From Asterochloris sp. CNOR1 (taxonomy: Eukaryota > Chlorophyta > Trebouxiophyceae > Trebouxiales > Trebouxiaceae): DNA of 64,000 bases. Position numbers and translations under genes: made by a program. The stretch covers positions 310,001-374,000 of the forward strand of contig OZ017761.1 of the NCBI GenBank assembly GCA_963969365.1. The letters are read 5' to 3'. Under the pieces are notes generated by a model. It saw only the letters and a program-made list of their open reading frames with translations, did not search any database and was not told the DNA's origin. Of the stretch, positions 13,001 through 23,541 are shown piece after piece (within the stretch, counting starts at the first letter, position 1; every line of letters starts with the position of its first letter).

Positions 13001-14931
13001 TGGAGGCCCAGTGCCTCTCTGGCGAGGGTTGGCAGGTCAGTAAGGCCTCATTCCCTGCACCCGCCTGCAGGGCTAGCCGAGGATTCGATGTCTGACAGCC
13101 CAGATCTGGCTGAGGTATGGACTGCCCTGCGGCGGCAGCGGCGCCTGTACATTGGGGGCCCTGCCGGCAGCGGCAAGACTGTCACGCTAGCCGCCCTGGT
13201 GGACTGGGCGCGCCTGCAGAACTGGCTGGTGAGACCTGCTGCCTCATGAGCACATGCCAGCTGCCACAGCAGGGTGCTGCTGTGCCTGTGCCAAGAAAGT
13301 GCAGTTGGCTGTCTGGCCGCTGAACTGCCAGCTAATGGCGAGGTGGATGTGGGCCAGCATCTGCTGCCCCCTCTGCCTGGGTGGCACCAGTGCCTTTGGC
13401 CTCCACGGCTGGCCATGTGCAGTCCTTCATACCCCCTGGCCCCTGCCTGCAGGTGCTGTACATTCCCACAGCAGAGATGCTCACCACCAACAGCTCGTAT
13501 CAGCAGGCTGAAGATGGCAGCTGGCTCACGCACGATGCCGCTCGCCAGGTCATCAGCAGCCTGGTCTCCAACCACAGCGACATCATGAGCAAGCTCAAGG
13601 TGAAGACTGGGACCTCGGCGACTGGGTGCTTGGCCAACTGCCATGCCTCAGGCAGGGGCCAACCTGCCATTGTTGCCTCACGGTATGTCCTGAGCATATT
13701 GCCATGGCACTGCGTTGACCTGGCTGGCTTCTCGCCCCAATTGCACTGCTAGGACAGTGCCCACGTCTGCCTGCAATAGACATCGCTGGCCTTCAGGTCA
13801 GCTCAGGAGAGCAGACTTTGCTGGAGCTTGCCAATTCAGCCCAGACCGTGCAGGACAGCAATGAGACCCAGGTGGCGGTCCGCCTGGTGCAGGAGATGGC
13901 CAAGGTGGACGAGGTGGGGCTGCTGTGACAACTTTGCCCCCTCAAGCAGGGCCACACCTGCTGCAGTGTGCAAGTTGGCGCAAACATGTTGGCAGCTTGC
14001 TAGGACACTCTCACAGCGTCTTATTGCTGCAATCTTCTGCACTGCTGCCTTCTGGAAGTTGCGTAGGCATGCAATCCTCCACCTATGTGCTGCAGGTTCC
14101 AGTGCTGATTGCCGTTGATGACTACAACCTGCTCCACTCTCACACCGAGTTCTATGAGGCCGCCTCCACCTTCCACCGCCGCCAGATACCACCTGAAGAG
14201 ATACAGCTGGCAGCTGCTCTGCGAGTGCTCAGCATTGGGGAGGCTCCCAAAAGGTGTGCCTGCATCGTGGTGCACCGCACAGACTGCTTTGTCGCAACCT
14301 GCAGCTGGTCTCTTGAGACTTGCTGGCTGCACGGCTGCAGGGGCCTGTTTATTGGGGCTGCCACAACAGGGGGCCATGTCAGCCCTAAGCTGCAGCCGCC
14401 TGTGGAGGGAGACTGGCGGATGGAGTGCCCAGGCTTCTCGCACCAGGAGGCTATGGCATATGCAAATTACCACATCATTCAGGTGGGCATGCAGCAGCCT
14501 CTGCTTCACTCCTTCAGCTGCTGCAGCACCTGCAGCTGGGTGACTGTGCATGATGCAAAGCCTGCTGGGGCATCAGGTCTCGAGCTGGCACCTTGCCAGC
14601 CAGTGTGAGTCCAGTATGTGAGCCCAGCATGTCCAGCCTTGCCCTGCCTGTCCTCCGACCCCAGTGGGTGTTGCTGCAGACCAACTTCCCTGACTTGGAT
14701 CAACAGCGTATGGAGCAGGTGTACCACATGACTGGGGGCAATGCGCGAGAGCTGCGCCGCAGTCTGCCTGTGCTGGCTGTGGCTAACCCCCAGGAGGAGG
14801 AGGAGGAGGGCGGCAAGGGGCAGGCAGAGCTCCCTGAGACCAGCCCAGCACGCTGGCCGCTGCCCATGGAGCAGGCCCTGCCGCAGTACACGCGGAGACT
14901 ACGCTCCAGAGGCGTGGTCAGTGCGCTGTGA
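10078..14931 (+). CDS. Mitochondrial ribosomal protein mS29 (DAP3), 13 exons
   Basis: P-loop protein of the small mitochondrial ribosomal subunit (DAP3 family). Exons in phase: to 10640, 10792-11009, 11355-11572, 11746-11803, 12025-12196, 12351-12504, 12704-12911, 13071-13228, 13453-13599, 13797-13913, 14096-14253, 14341-14482, 14665-14931. Walker A GGPAGSGKT lies in the eighth exon after LRRQRRLYI; the ninth has VLYIPTAEML; the eleventh has the Walker B-like VLIAVDDYN, a DAP3 hallmark; the twelfth has GLFIGAATTGGH; the last has FPDLDQQRMEQVYHMTGGN. The DAP3 core starts only near 12.3 kb. Before it lies about 450 residues of acidic, repeat-rich sequence found in the same spliced frame but not typical of the family. 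A targeting peptide is not obvious, and an upstream first exon is possible. A second gene fused by my model cannot be excluded for exons 1-4. The stop at 14931 is read straight through; a further splice to 14979 is conceivable. Confidence 0.8.
10273..10542 (+). repeat. Coding minisatellite, five 54-bp units
   Basis: Five head-to-tail 54-bp units in the first mS29 exon encode near-identical 18-residue repeats of the type QQPPAPQQGAAAQRGPGR. Unit length is a multiple of three, so copy number can change without loss of frame. The repeat is disordered, rich in Gln, Pro and Ala. Confidence 0.9.
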
Positions 14932-15352
14932 CGCGGCGCTGTGAGATTGGGACAGCTGACTTGCCCTCTGTCTGCAGCCTGGGGGGCCTGCTGATGCCTC
15001 CAGAAGACTATTATGCTGGCACCCTCAGCAACAGGCTGCTGCCCATGGTGCCTGGCCGAAGCTTAACTAAGGTCCCAATGATAAGTCTCCCAGTAAAAGC
15101 ATTGGCAAGCATAGCAGACCCTGCATCCCCCTTCCCCCTTCCCAACAGTGTACCCTCTACATAGGCCACATCCAACAGCATGAATTTGGCAACAGCATGA
15201 ATTTTGGCAAATTCATACAGATGGGCTCTATCAGGCAGGCTCCGATGGCAGCCGAGTGCAGCATCATTGCGGTATGGCTGTGTTCATTGCAGTGAGGTCA
15301 ATGAGGCGTCCGTAGGGGGAACAAAGCTGGCAGTGACCCACCTAGCTAAGCC
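14932..15352. other. Short gap between mS29 and the phosphate transporter
   Basis: About 420 bp. A CTGCAG acceptor at about 14979 opens a frame of some 60 codons that may be a last mS29 exon or its 3' UTR. A short direct repeat 'caacagcatgaatttggcaa' occurs at about 15174 and 15192. The promoter of the downstream SPX gene must lie here. Confidence 0.4.
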
Positions 15353-18300
15353 ATGGTCAAGTTTGGGGAGGGCTTGAAGTTCAATGGTCTGCCTGACTGG
15401 CGGGACCACTACATCAACTATGAGTTGCTCAAGCAGCTCATCTATGATCAGGTGAGCAGCCATGAGGTTCTTGCAGGCTCCGTGCTCAGCAGCTATAGAC
15501 ACACTTGCTGTGCTTCTGTAGGAGGAGCGAATCAGGCTGAGCAGGTTGCAGTCTGCCAACAAGGGTGATTTTGATCCCGCACAGGTCAGTCAGCTGCTGG
15601 GACAGCATCTTCCGCATGGAGGATGGGGCCAGCTGGGGTGTGAGCTGTTCATTGCCACAGAAAAATTGCGCTGCATCACACAGGCAGTCATCTGCTCACC
15701 TGCGTCCTGCAGCCCCCACTGTTAGGCCACTGAGAGGATGCTGCTGCATGCGACAGTGCGAGCTGTCCCTGCCTGTGCAGCCGCTGCTGCAAGACCAGGG
15801 CGACAATTTCCTGCGGAGCGGCAGCCTGCGGCGCTCCCTGTCCCTGGTCCCCGAGGAGCAGGAGCTGTCGCGCCCGCCCCTGCGGCGCACCACCTCAGTC
15901 ATGGGGGATGATGTGGAGGGGAGGGCGCACTTCAGGAGCCTGCTGCTGGGCGAGCTCAACCGCATCGCCAATTTCTACGATCAGAAGGTAATGCTGGGGC
16001 ACATCACCCATCATGCAGCTGCTGTGCCATGCAGTGCTGATGCTCAGGCACTGGTTTCGCTGCTGCAGGAGCGGGAGGTGTTAGCGCAGGTCAGCCTGGT
16101 CACGGAGAAGATCCGTTCCGCTGAGATCCCAGGTGGGCACAGGTCCTGGCTGCGGGCTGCCACCTGTCGAGCCTGGCCCCATGCATGCTCCTGACCAGGC
16201 TGGCAAGCAACAGTCCCATTGCCAGTGGACATGCCTGACCATCCCACTGGGGGCTGCGGGGTGTGAAGGGCAGAACAGCCGCCAGGGTTCATTGGTATGT
16301 GAGTGTGCGCAGATGACATGGGCAGGCTGTCATGAGCAGCCGTTGCTGCTGCTGCTCCAGGTGACACCTTGTGTTGGACACCAGCATGCTGCTGCAGGGC
16401 GGCAGCACCCCGCGGCCACCCGGGAGGCCGCCATGCAGTGGCAGGACCCTGAGACTGGCGGGGACGAGGCCACGCAGGCACGAGTGCGCTGCTGGGCCCA
16501 GGACAGCATGGCCGCCCAGCGAGACAAGCTGCGACAGCAGCTGATGAGCGCCTTTGTGGAGGTGGACAACCTCCAGAAATTCCTGCAGTACAACAGCGAG
16601 GGCTTCAGGTGGGCTGCCCGATGATGTTCAAAGGTAGTGGTCTGTTCTACAATGCGCTGCCCGCTTGCTGGCTACTGAAGCCAGGATGCACAGAAGGCTC
16701 TGAAGCACTTGGGGCAGACACACAGCTCAGAGAAGAAGCTCTTGTGCTGAGAGGCGCGTGATCTGCTGCAGAAAGGCGACCAAGAAGTGGGACAAAGTGG
16801 TGGGCGACAGACTGCAGCCAGCTATCATGGACAAGGTCAACGAGCAGCTCAACCCCCAGCAGAATGGCCGTGCTCTTGAGGTGGGTCTGACTGGGGGCAC
16901 TGCTGTGTACGCTGCATCAGCCCTTGCCTGCATCTGTACACTGCACACCTGTTGCATGGTGCTCAAGGTGCGACAGGGCCGCCGCTGGTGTGCAGTAGGG
17001 TGCCAGCGGCTGCCTCTTTCAGCCTGACTCCTGTGACTGCAGGCCATCCTCAAAACTCTGACGGTGACCTTTGCCATTGTGGTCTGCAAAGGTGACCAGC
17101 GGCGAGCAGACAGGGATCTGCATAAGCAGCTCAGGGTGCAACTGGAGTATGAGAGGGACACAGGTGAGCGTTTGTTGCACCAGTCTGGACATGTCCCTGC
17201 AGCCTGGCCTCCGTCAAGCAGCCAGGCACTGGCCGTTTTGCACATGGGCTTGCTCAGGGAGGCTGTATGCAAAAAATCAGGCCTCTCACTCGTGCACTTC
17301 CTGCCCTCACCAGGCCGCACCACCCTGGCACACCACTGACCTGCAGTGTGGCGAGACATGGCTGCCCTGGAGCGGCGCCGTGCAGCTGTGCGCGTGGTGC
17401 AGCCGGGAGGGGATGACAAGCCTGCCACTGCCTGGCAGCGCTGGTACGGGCAGTACCGGCAAGCCCTGGCACTGGTCTTTTCGCTGGCTGTCTTTGCAGT
17501 CCTGCTTGGTGAGATGCTCTGTGTGTGTGGGCATCATCCCGCTGTTTTGAGAGTACCTGCACTGTCAAGTGCTTGCCTGCGACCCTCAGTTGTGACTGCA
17601 GCCTCCTACTGTCAATGTTCCCTGATACTAAGCAAAGCACCTGACTGTCTTCTGGTCCTGCTGCAGTCGTGCGCCTGTATCCAGAGCCTACCAAACAGAA
17701 CTGCCTGGCCCTGCTGGCGTTGGTCAGCCTGCTCTGGTGCACAGAAGCCCTGCCATTGTACATCACCTCTGCGCTCGTCCCCTTCCTCGCAGGTGAGATT
17801 CTGCTGAACACTTGAAAGCCTGCAGTGCCTCGCCCAGCTCTCAGCTGGTATGAGACCCTACTTGCCCTGCATCCTCTATGAAACAGGTGCACTTTGCAAC
17901 GTGCGGGTGCTTTCTGCTTATGCAACATAAAACCTCTGTGTGCTGCAGTTGTTCTAAGGGTCCTGACGGACGACAGCACAGACCCTCCACGCCGCTTGAC
18001 AGCCCCCGAGGCTGCCCCCCAGATGTTCCATGCCATGTTCTCACAGGTCAGCCACAACCTGATTAGGGCTGATTGCTGAGCACAATGCTGATCGGGATGA
18101 TTCACATGCATGGGGTTGGTGCCCAGGGTGCTGAGCGCAGCAACAGGCCCTGTTCTGCCAGCAATGGTGTCCTGGAAGAGGAATTCTGGCTGCGATGTTA
18201 CCTGATGGGCGTGCTGGGCTGCAGGTGATCATGCTCCTGCTGGGCGGGTTTGCCATTGCTGGCGCCCTGACCAAGCACCTCATTGCCAAGGCCACCGCGA

Positions 18301-19364
18301 CAGCCATCCTCAGCCGCAGCAGCCGTAAGCCCGGGTGGGTGCTGGCCGCCTTTATGGGCGTGGCTAGCTTTGCCAGCATGTGGGTGTCCAACGTAGCTGC
18401 CCCCGTGCTGTGCTTCTCCCTGCTGGAGCCCCTGCTGCGCATCTACCACCCGGGCAACCCGGTCAGCAAGAGCCTGGTCATGGGCATCGCCCTGGCCTCC
18501 AACCTGGGGGGCATGACCAGCCCCATCAGCAGCCCCCAGAACATCTTTGCCATCGAGCGCATGAGCATGGGTGGGGCCGCCCCCAGCTGGCTGCAGTGGT
18601 TTGCCATCGCGCTGCCTGTGGCCCTGGTGGGCAACGTCCTGTGCTGGGCGCTGCTGTGCCTGCGCTACCGCCCCTGGTGCACCGTGCGGGAGCTGGAGCC
18701 CCTGAAGGCGTACACGGACCCCTGGAACAGGACCCAGCTGTTTGTCATGGCAGTCAGCCTGGTCACCGTCGGCCTGTGGTGTGCCAACCACGCGCTGCAG
18801 CCCTGGACGGGGGAGATGGGCATCATAGCCATCCTCCCCCTGGTGCTGTTCTTCAGCACGGGTGTCCTGAGCAAGGACGACTTCAAGCAGTTCCCCTGGG
18901 ACGTCGTCTTGCTGGCCATGGGGGGCCTGGGCCTGGGCGAGTGCGTCCAGTCCTCTGGGCTCCTCCTGACCATAGCCACAGCCATCGGGGAGCTTGTGGA
19001 CGGGCTCGGCCAGTGGAAGGTGCTGGCCATCTTCTGTGCTGTGGTCCTCATCTGCACCACCTTCATCTCGCACACTGTTGGGGCCATCGTCATCCTCCCC
19101 ATCGTCCAGTCTGTGGGTGAATCAATGCCTGGTGGCCCCCACCCCAAGTTGTTGATCATGGGGGCAGCTCTGATGTGCTCTGGTGCAATGGGGTTGCCTG
19201 TCAGCGGGTTTCCCAACATGAATGCAGTGTCACTTGAAGATGAATACGGCAATGTCTTTGTCAGCACCTGGGACTTTCTTACAGTGGGCGTGCCTGGATC
19301 CCTGTGTGCCTATGCAGTCATTGTGACCCTCGGCTACTCCCTGTGCCGCCTTGTAGGCTTTTGA
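15353..19364 (+). CDS. SPX-SLC13 phosphate transporter (PHO91/PTC-like)
   Basis: Membrane phosphate transporter with a cytosolic N-terminal SPX (inositol-pyrophosphate sensing) domain and an SLC13/DASS transport domain. The first exon (15353-15451) starts MVKFGEGLKFNGLPDWRDHY, the classic SPX start. Later SPX pieces are HFRSLLLGELNRIANFYDQK (about 15925), VEVDNLQKFLQYNSEGFR (ends about 16609) and KATKKWDKVVG. Transport exons follow: ALALVFSLAVFAVLL, LALLALVSLLWCTEALPLYI, and one large exon 18225-19364 with GGFAIAGALTKHLIA, SNVAAPVLCFSLLEPLL, GIALASNLGGM..SPISSPQNI and TFISHTVGAIVILP, closely like yeast Pho91. It may sit in the plasma membrane or the vacuole. The 5' two thirds are split by about a dozen introns; the last 1.14 kb has none and is much richer in G+C at third positions until about 19.1 kb. 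Start and stop are clear; a few middle SPX exons are less certain. Confidence 0.88.
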
Positions 19365-22300
19365 GGCTTCCTCCGATTGCCTAGTGATTGCCACATGACA
19401 TGAAGTTGTACATTTGGTTTCAAGTTGAGAAGAAAGAGTTGCCAGTGCAGGTGCTAACAACCCCTGCAAGCATCAGCCCAGCACACATGAAGCGGGTGCT
19501 GCTGGCAGTCACCAGCAGCTTTGGCAGCATTGCATTCAGGCTGCTTCAGGACGCAACTGCCAATGCTGCTGCCACGAGCCTTCAAAGCATTGTCACAGAC
19601 AGCTCACTACTGCTACAGGCTCGCCATATGAGGCAACCACTGGGTTCTGCAGGCACAAGAGATTGCATCTTGATGAGAGGGAAGCCATGCCTCAAGCAAT
19701 ACAGTGGGGTCCAGCTTTTAGCCATGCCACTGTTGTTGCATCTGTACAGAGATTGGCTTGCCTTGTGGGTTCCCTTTAGGTTGAGTGGAGGCTGGGGTAC
19801 ATCCAATGCCCTCTGGCATCACGCACCACTCAGTGCAGCTGGTGCAACTGCACCTGGCCATTCGTCAGCAGGGCCCATGTAGCACATTGGTTATACGTGG
19901 TAAGCAGCCAGCCTAACACAGCCAAACAGCGCAAGCAACCTTGCTGTCCTGATGTAGCCACAGCAGCTCTGGGCTGCCCCTCTGCATTCATTGGCAAAAG
20001 CTGCTGCAGCTCATGCACATGTGTGAATTGGTCCAGACAATGTCAGCATTGACATGCGCAGATGCCATTGTTGCCTGCGTCGATGCATGCCCTGTTGGCT
20101 GCTTACCCTGCTGATGCCAGCCGCTGCTCCTGTTGCTGCAGCACAGTGCGGCACTGCACGCCAGTTGCCCGGCAATGCGCCTTTGAGGTTGCCAGTGTAT
20201 TGACCCTTGAGGCAGCGACTGAGAAAGTTGAGTTGCTGAGTCACTGCCCCAAAGTACACACCGCAGTGTCAGTCTTGTGGTTCACTTGGTCACCTCGTTG
20301 GCGGCACGCAGCGTGGTGTGTTTGGAAAACACCACATTAGGTTTCGAAACCTGCAACCCGTAGGCACTCGAGTGCCAAAACACGTAATGTAGTCGCCTTT
20401 GTTTTTGGCCTGGGCTGTGATTGATACTGCAATCAGGCATCTTCAGTAGTATCAACCTGGCGGATCGTCAGGGGATCAAGCAAGAAACATACAACTCACC
20501 AATTGGCAACGTCGGCAAAAACACAATGCTTTGAACAGGGCTATCACAAGGCCTGTCTGGCATCGGCATCTTCTTCAGGAGTGCTTGGGTTAGGTGCCTC
20601 AGGCAACCAGCAGGGCAGGAGGCTGATGAGCTGCAAGGCAGATTGGACAGGGGCCCAGTCAGAGAGACATCTCTCAGAACAGCAGTAGAGCTAGAGTTTA
20701 TGGTGCTTTCAATGTGCATGTCTGCAGGCAGTCAGGACTGCATTTGGCAGCATCATGAGCAAGCTTATGCAGCCTATGCAGCCGCCATGAGCAGGCCAGA
20801 AAAAAGGTCGTCAATGCATCAAGATTAGCTGCAAGCTGCTGCTGAGCAGTTTAAAGGGCAACTGTCTATGGCAGCTTGTACACCAGATCGTGACAGTTTG
20901 CTGGTAAGAACCAGCACTCCAGGCTGTAGCAGGCCCGCTCCACACAGCTGCCTGCAGTGCCTGTTCACATTGAGTCAGGGACTGGTAGGGGAGGGGCTTC
21001 AATGCTTTGCCTCCACGTGAGCCAGCATGTGCAGCAGGTATCAGATGAGCAGGGGCCTGGGGGTGTCACAAGTCAGCAGCGCACCCTCAACGAGCATCCC
21101 GTGATGGCTAGCGTTGAAGCAAGCAAGGGCCTTCAACATGTCAAAGGTCACCTGCAGCCAGCTGGCTGCCTCCAGACGCCAATGCCAGGTTCAGCATTAC
21201 CAGGTTCTGTGGAGTCAGATGGCCATGTGCTGCACAGCCTCTTTTGATCATCTAACCCATTGCACACTGGTGTAGAGCAAGCTTGCTGAGGACCTGGTCT
21301 AGAGCCTAGCGCGTTGAATGAAGCCGAACGCTGATGTGTGGCCTGAGATGCCCCCGCTGCCTGCACATTGGAGCTGACATGCCACTTCAATCTAGCCTTG
21401 CAGTGAGCTCTTGCTCATACCTCAAGCCCTCTCGTCTTGCACTACAGCTGATTGAGGGCCTGTCAAAGGCCCTTTCTGGCTACAGGCCTTGTAGCTGGCA
21501 AGAACACAATCAGGGAGGGCAGGACAGGACTGCTGCTGATGCACCCGTCAGTTACTCTACACCATCCATCACGGCAACATTGCTTTCCTGCTGTTGCTTG
21601 GCTTCTGCACGTTCTTGTGCAAGGCGACACAGCAATGATGGCAGTGTGTGGCTTGCAATTGCTGCCTCATGAGGAAGGCTTGTCAGCCACGAGCAAAAAG
21701 GGTCACCCTGGCTGACAAGCCTTCCTGAATTCTTAACAGGCGGGCCTGCATGCCAAGTGTGCAACTGGGTAAGCAGATAGCCTTTGCTTGCGGTGGCAGG
21801 CCTTCAGTTCAGTGCAACCCCTCCCCCCCTGGATATGTGCCTCTTGCAAAAGCTGGGCAACACCCCAGGCCTGCTGCTGATGAGAGCATGAAGGCAACTT
21901 GAAAGACTGTCTTTCACTAAGGTCACCTCTTGTGGCAAGTGTCCCAAGCCAGTCACTTGAAAGCCTTGCAACTACATGACTAAGCCTCATAGCCCTCTGT
22001 CAGCCTGCGTGCTGTCCAGCCATGGGCTTGGGTTGCACAATGACACCTCATTGATGCCCGCTCAATGCAAGCATGACAAAGGCTGAGCCTAAGTATGGCA
22101 CTGCAAAGACCCTGCCTGTCGACCCCCAGGCAGTGGGCAAAATGGACATCTTCAAGGATCATATGGTGCACTGCACCCCAGGCATGCCTGCGACTGGGAC
22201 AGCCTTGTATGCTTCATGCATTCTCTGCCTTACAAGCTGTGTCCCAGGAGTTGTGGAGCTGTCACTAGATGCATCTGCCCAACCATCTGCCCAACTCAAG

Positions 22301-23541
22301 CTAGCTACAGCTGGCGCACCTGCAGGGGCTACAGGCTGCCGCAGAGGCACCTCATGCGTGCTTAGCTTCAGGAGAAACCTGTCCCTACAGCGCAACCTAC
22401 CACGCTCAGTACTCCTGCTGCATTGTGGTAGCAGAATGTCCATATGCATGTGACATGGTTGCTGCTGATGGCAGCCAGCATTGCAATGGAGGGGTTGCCT
22501 GACGTCCTGCAATATAGTGCATCACCTAAGGGCTCATGGCTATGGTGCCAAGGTGGGAATCACAGCAGCTTATAGCGCAAGGCCTTGCTACATGTATTCC
22601 CCTAGTCAGCTGACTACGCTGCTGCTGTGCTGCACTGACAGGTGCCTGCAGAAAAGTGCTGACCATGCACACCAAGAAGCTGTGTGTGGCAGCCTGCGCA
22701 GACGCAGAGCGCCAGCAAGGTGTGTTGCACTTGTGGGTCCTAGATGCTGCAACGCTCTGCTGCACCTGCTCCCCGGCAGATGCAAGCACCCTCATGTGCT
22801 GCTACCTGGTTTCTGTCATGCAAGCCAGAGCAAGCTTCTCACTCGCTGCCATATGCAATCATGCTCAATGGTGGTACACGTTGTGGTTAATGGCAGACAA
22901 CAGGCAGTGAAGAGGGCCTCATCAGGCCACCTCAGCCCTCTCCAGAATATGGCTGCCTTAAGCCTGCAGACAGAGGTGAAGATGAATGCAGATGGCAGAG
23001 GAGGAGAGTGCCATCTTACGTGTCAGACATGCCCTGAATTCTTGTGACATGTCCTTCATCTGTGGCCGCAACTCAGTTGACAGATCCCCAGCAAGACGCT
23101 TTAGCTGCAGTGCATTCTAATGCACCAGGTTGACGGCACAAAGAGAAGCCCAAGTCATGGTGGACACCTGACACTGTTTGTGAGGCGCACATGGTTTTTT
23201 CAGGGCACAGTCATCCTCCTGTTACTCATGCAATATGACCTAAACACCTAATTGACCAAGCTGGAAAAAGCCGTGACTTCATAGGCGAAGGCCACTTTTC
23301 CACAAGGCCGCGACCGTCGCCAGGTACTCGCCTGGATCCGCTTCTGGACACCCTCGTTTGACCAGACTGCCCAGAGGTCTGGCCTGGCCACACGATCCCC
23401 TCATCCTGCCTGTTGCATCTGCATGGCATCTGCCATATGCAAATGCGTGCTTTGGGCATTGCACCCGCTGTCCTGCACAACTATTAAGGCACCACATCAC
23501 TCACACATGGTGCATGCATGATTGCCCCTGGTTGGCCTGCA
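19365..23541. other. 4.2-kb gap with no gene I can support
   Basis: Holds the phosphate transporter's 3' UTR, then sequence with only short, unconvincing frames. A frame at 22073 (MTKAEPKYGTAKTLPVDPQ...) and a CTGCAG/GTGTG-bounded piece at about 22652-22718 look mildly exon-like but do not join to anything. The palindrome cluster at 20313-20376 is listed separately. The promoter of the YSL gene should lie in the last few hundred bases. Confidence 0.5.
20313..20376. repeat. Cluster of one hairpin and two perfect palindromes
   Basis: Within 64 bp: an imperfect hairpin (GTGGTGTG-TTTGG-AAAACACCAC, 20313-20335), the perfect 14-bp palindrome AGGTTTCGAAACCT (20339-20352) and the perfect 14-bp palindrome GGCACTCGAGTGCC (20363-20376). 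Function unknown: a dimer binding site, a cruciform or a transposon scar are all possible. Confidence 0.8.

Noticed and set aside
18198-19073. 291-codon open frame on the minus strand
   Set aside because: It is antisense to the GC-rich SLC13 exon. High GC at third positions removes stops from the opposite strand; the product has no domain and is Gln/His/Gly-rich.
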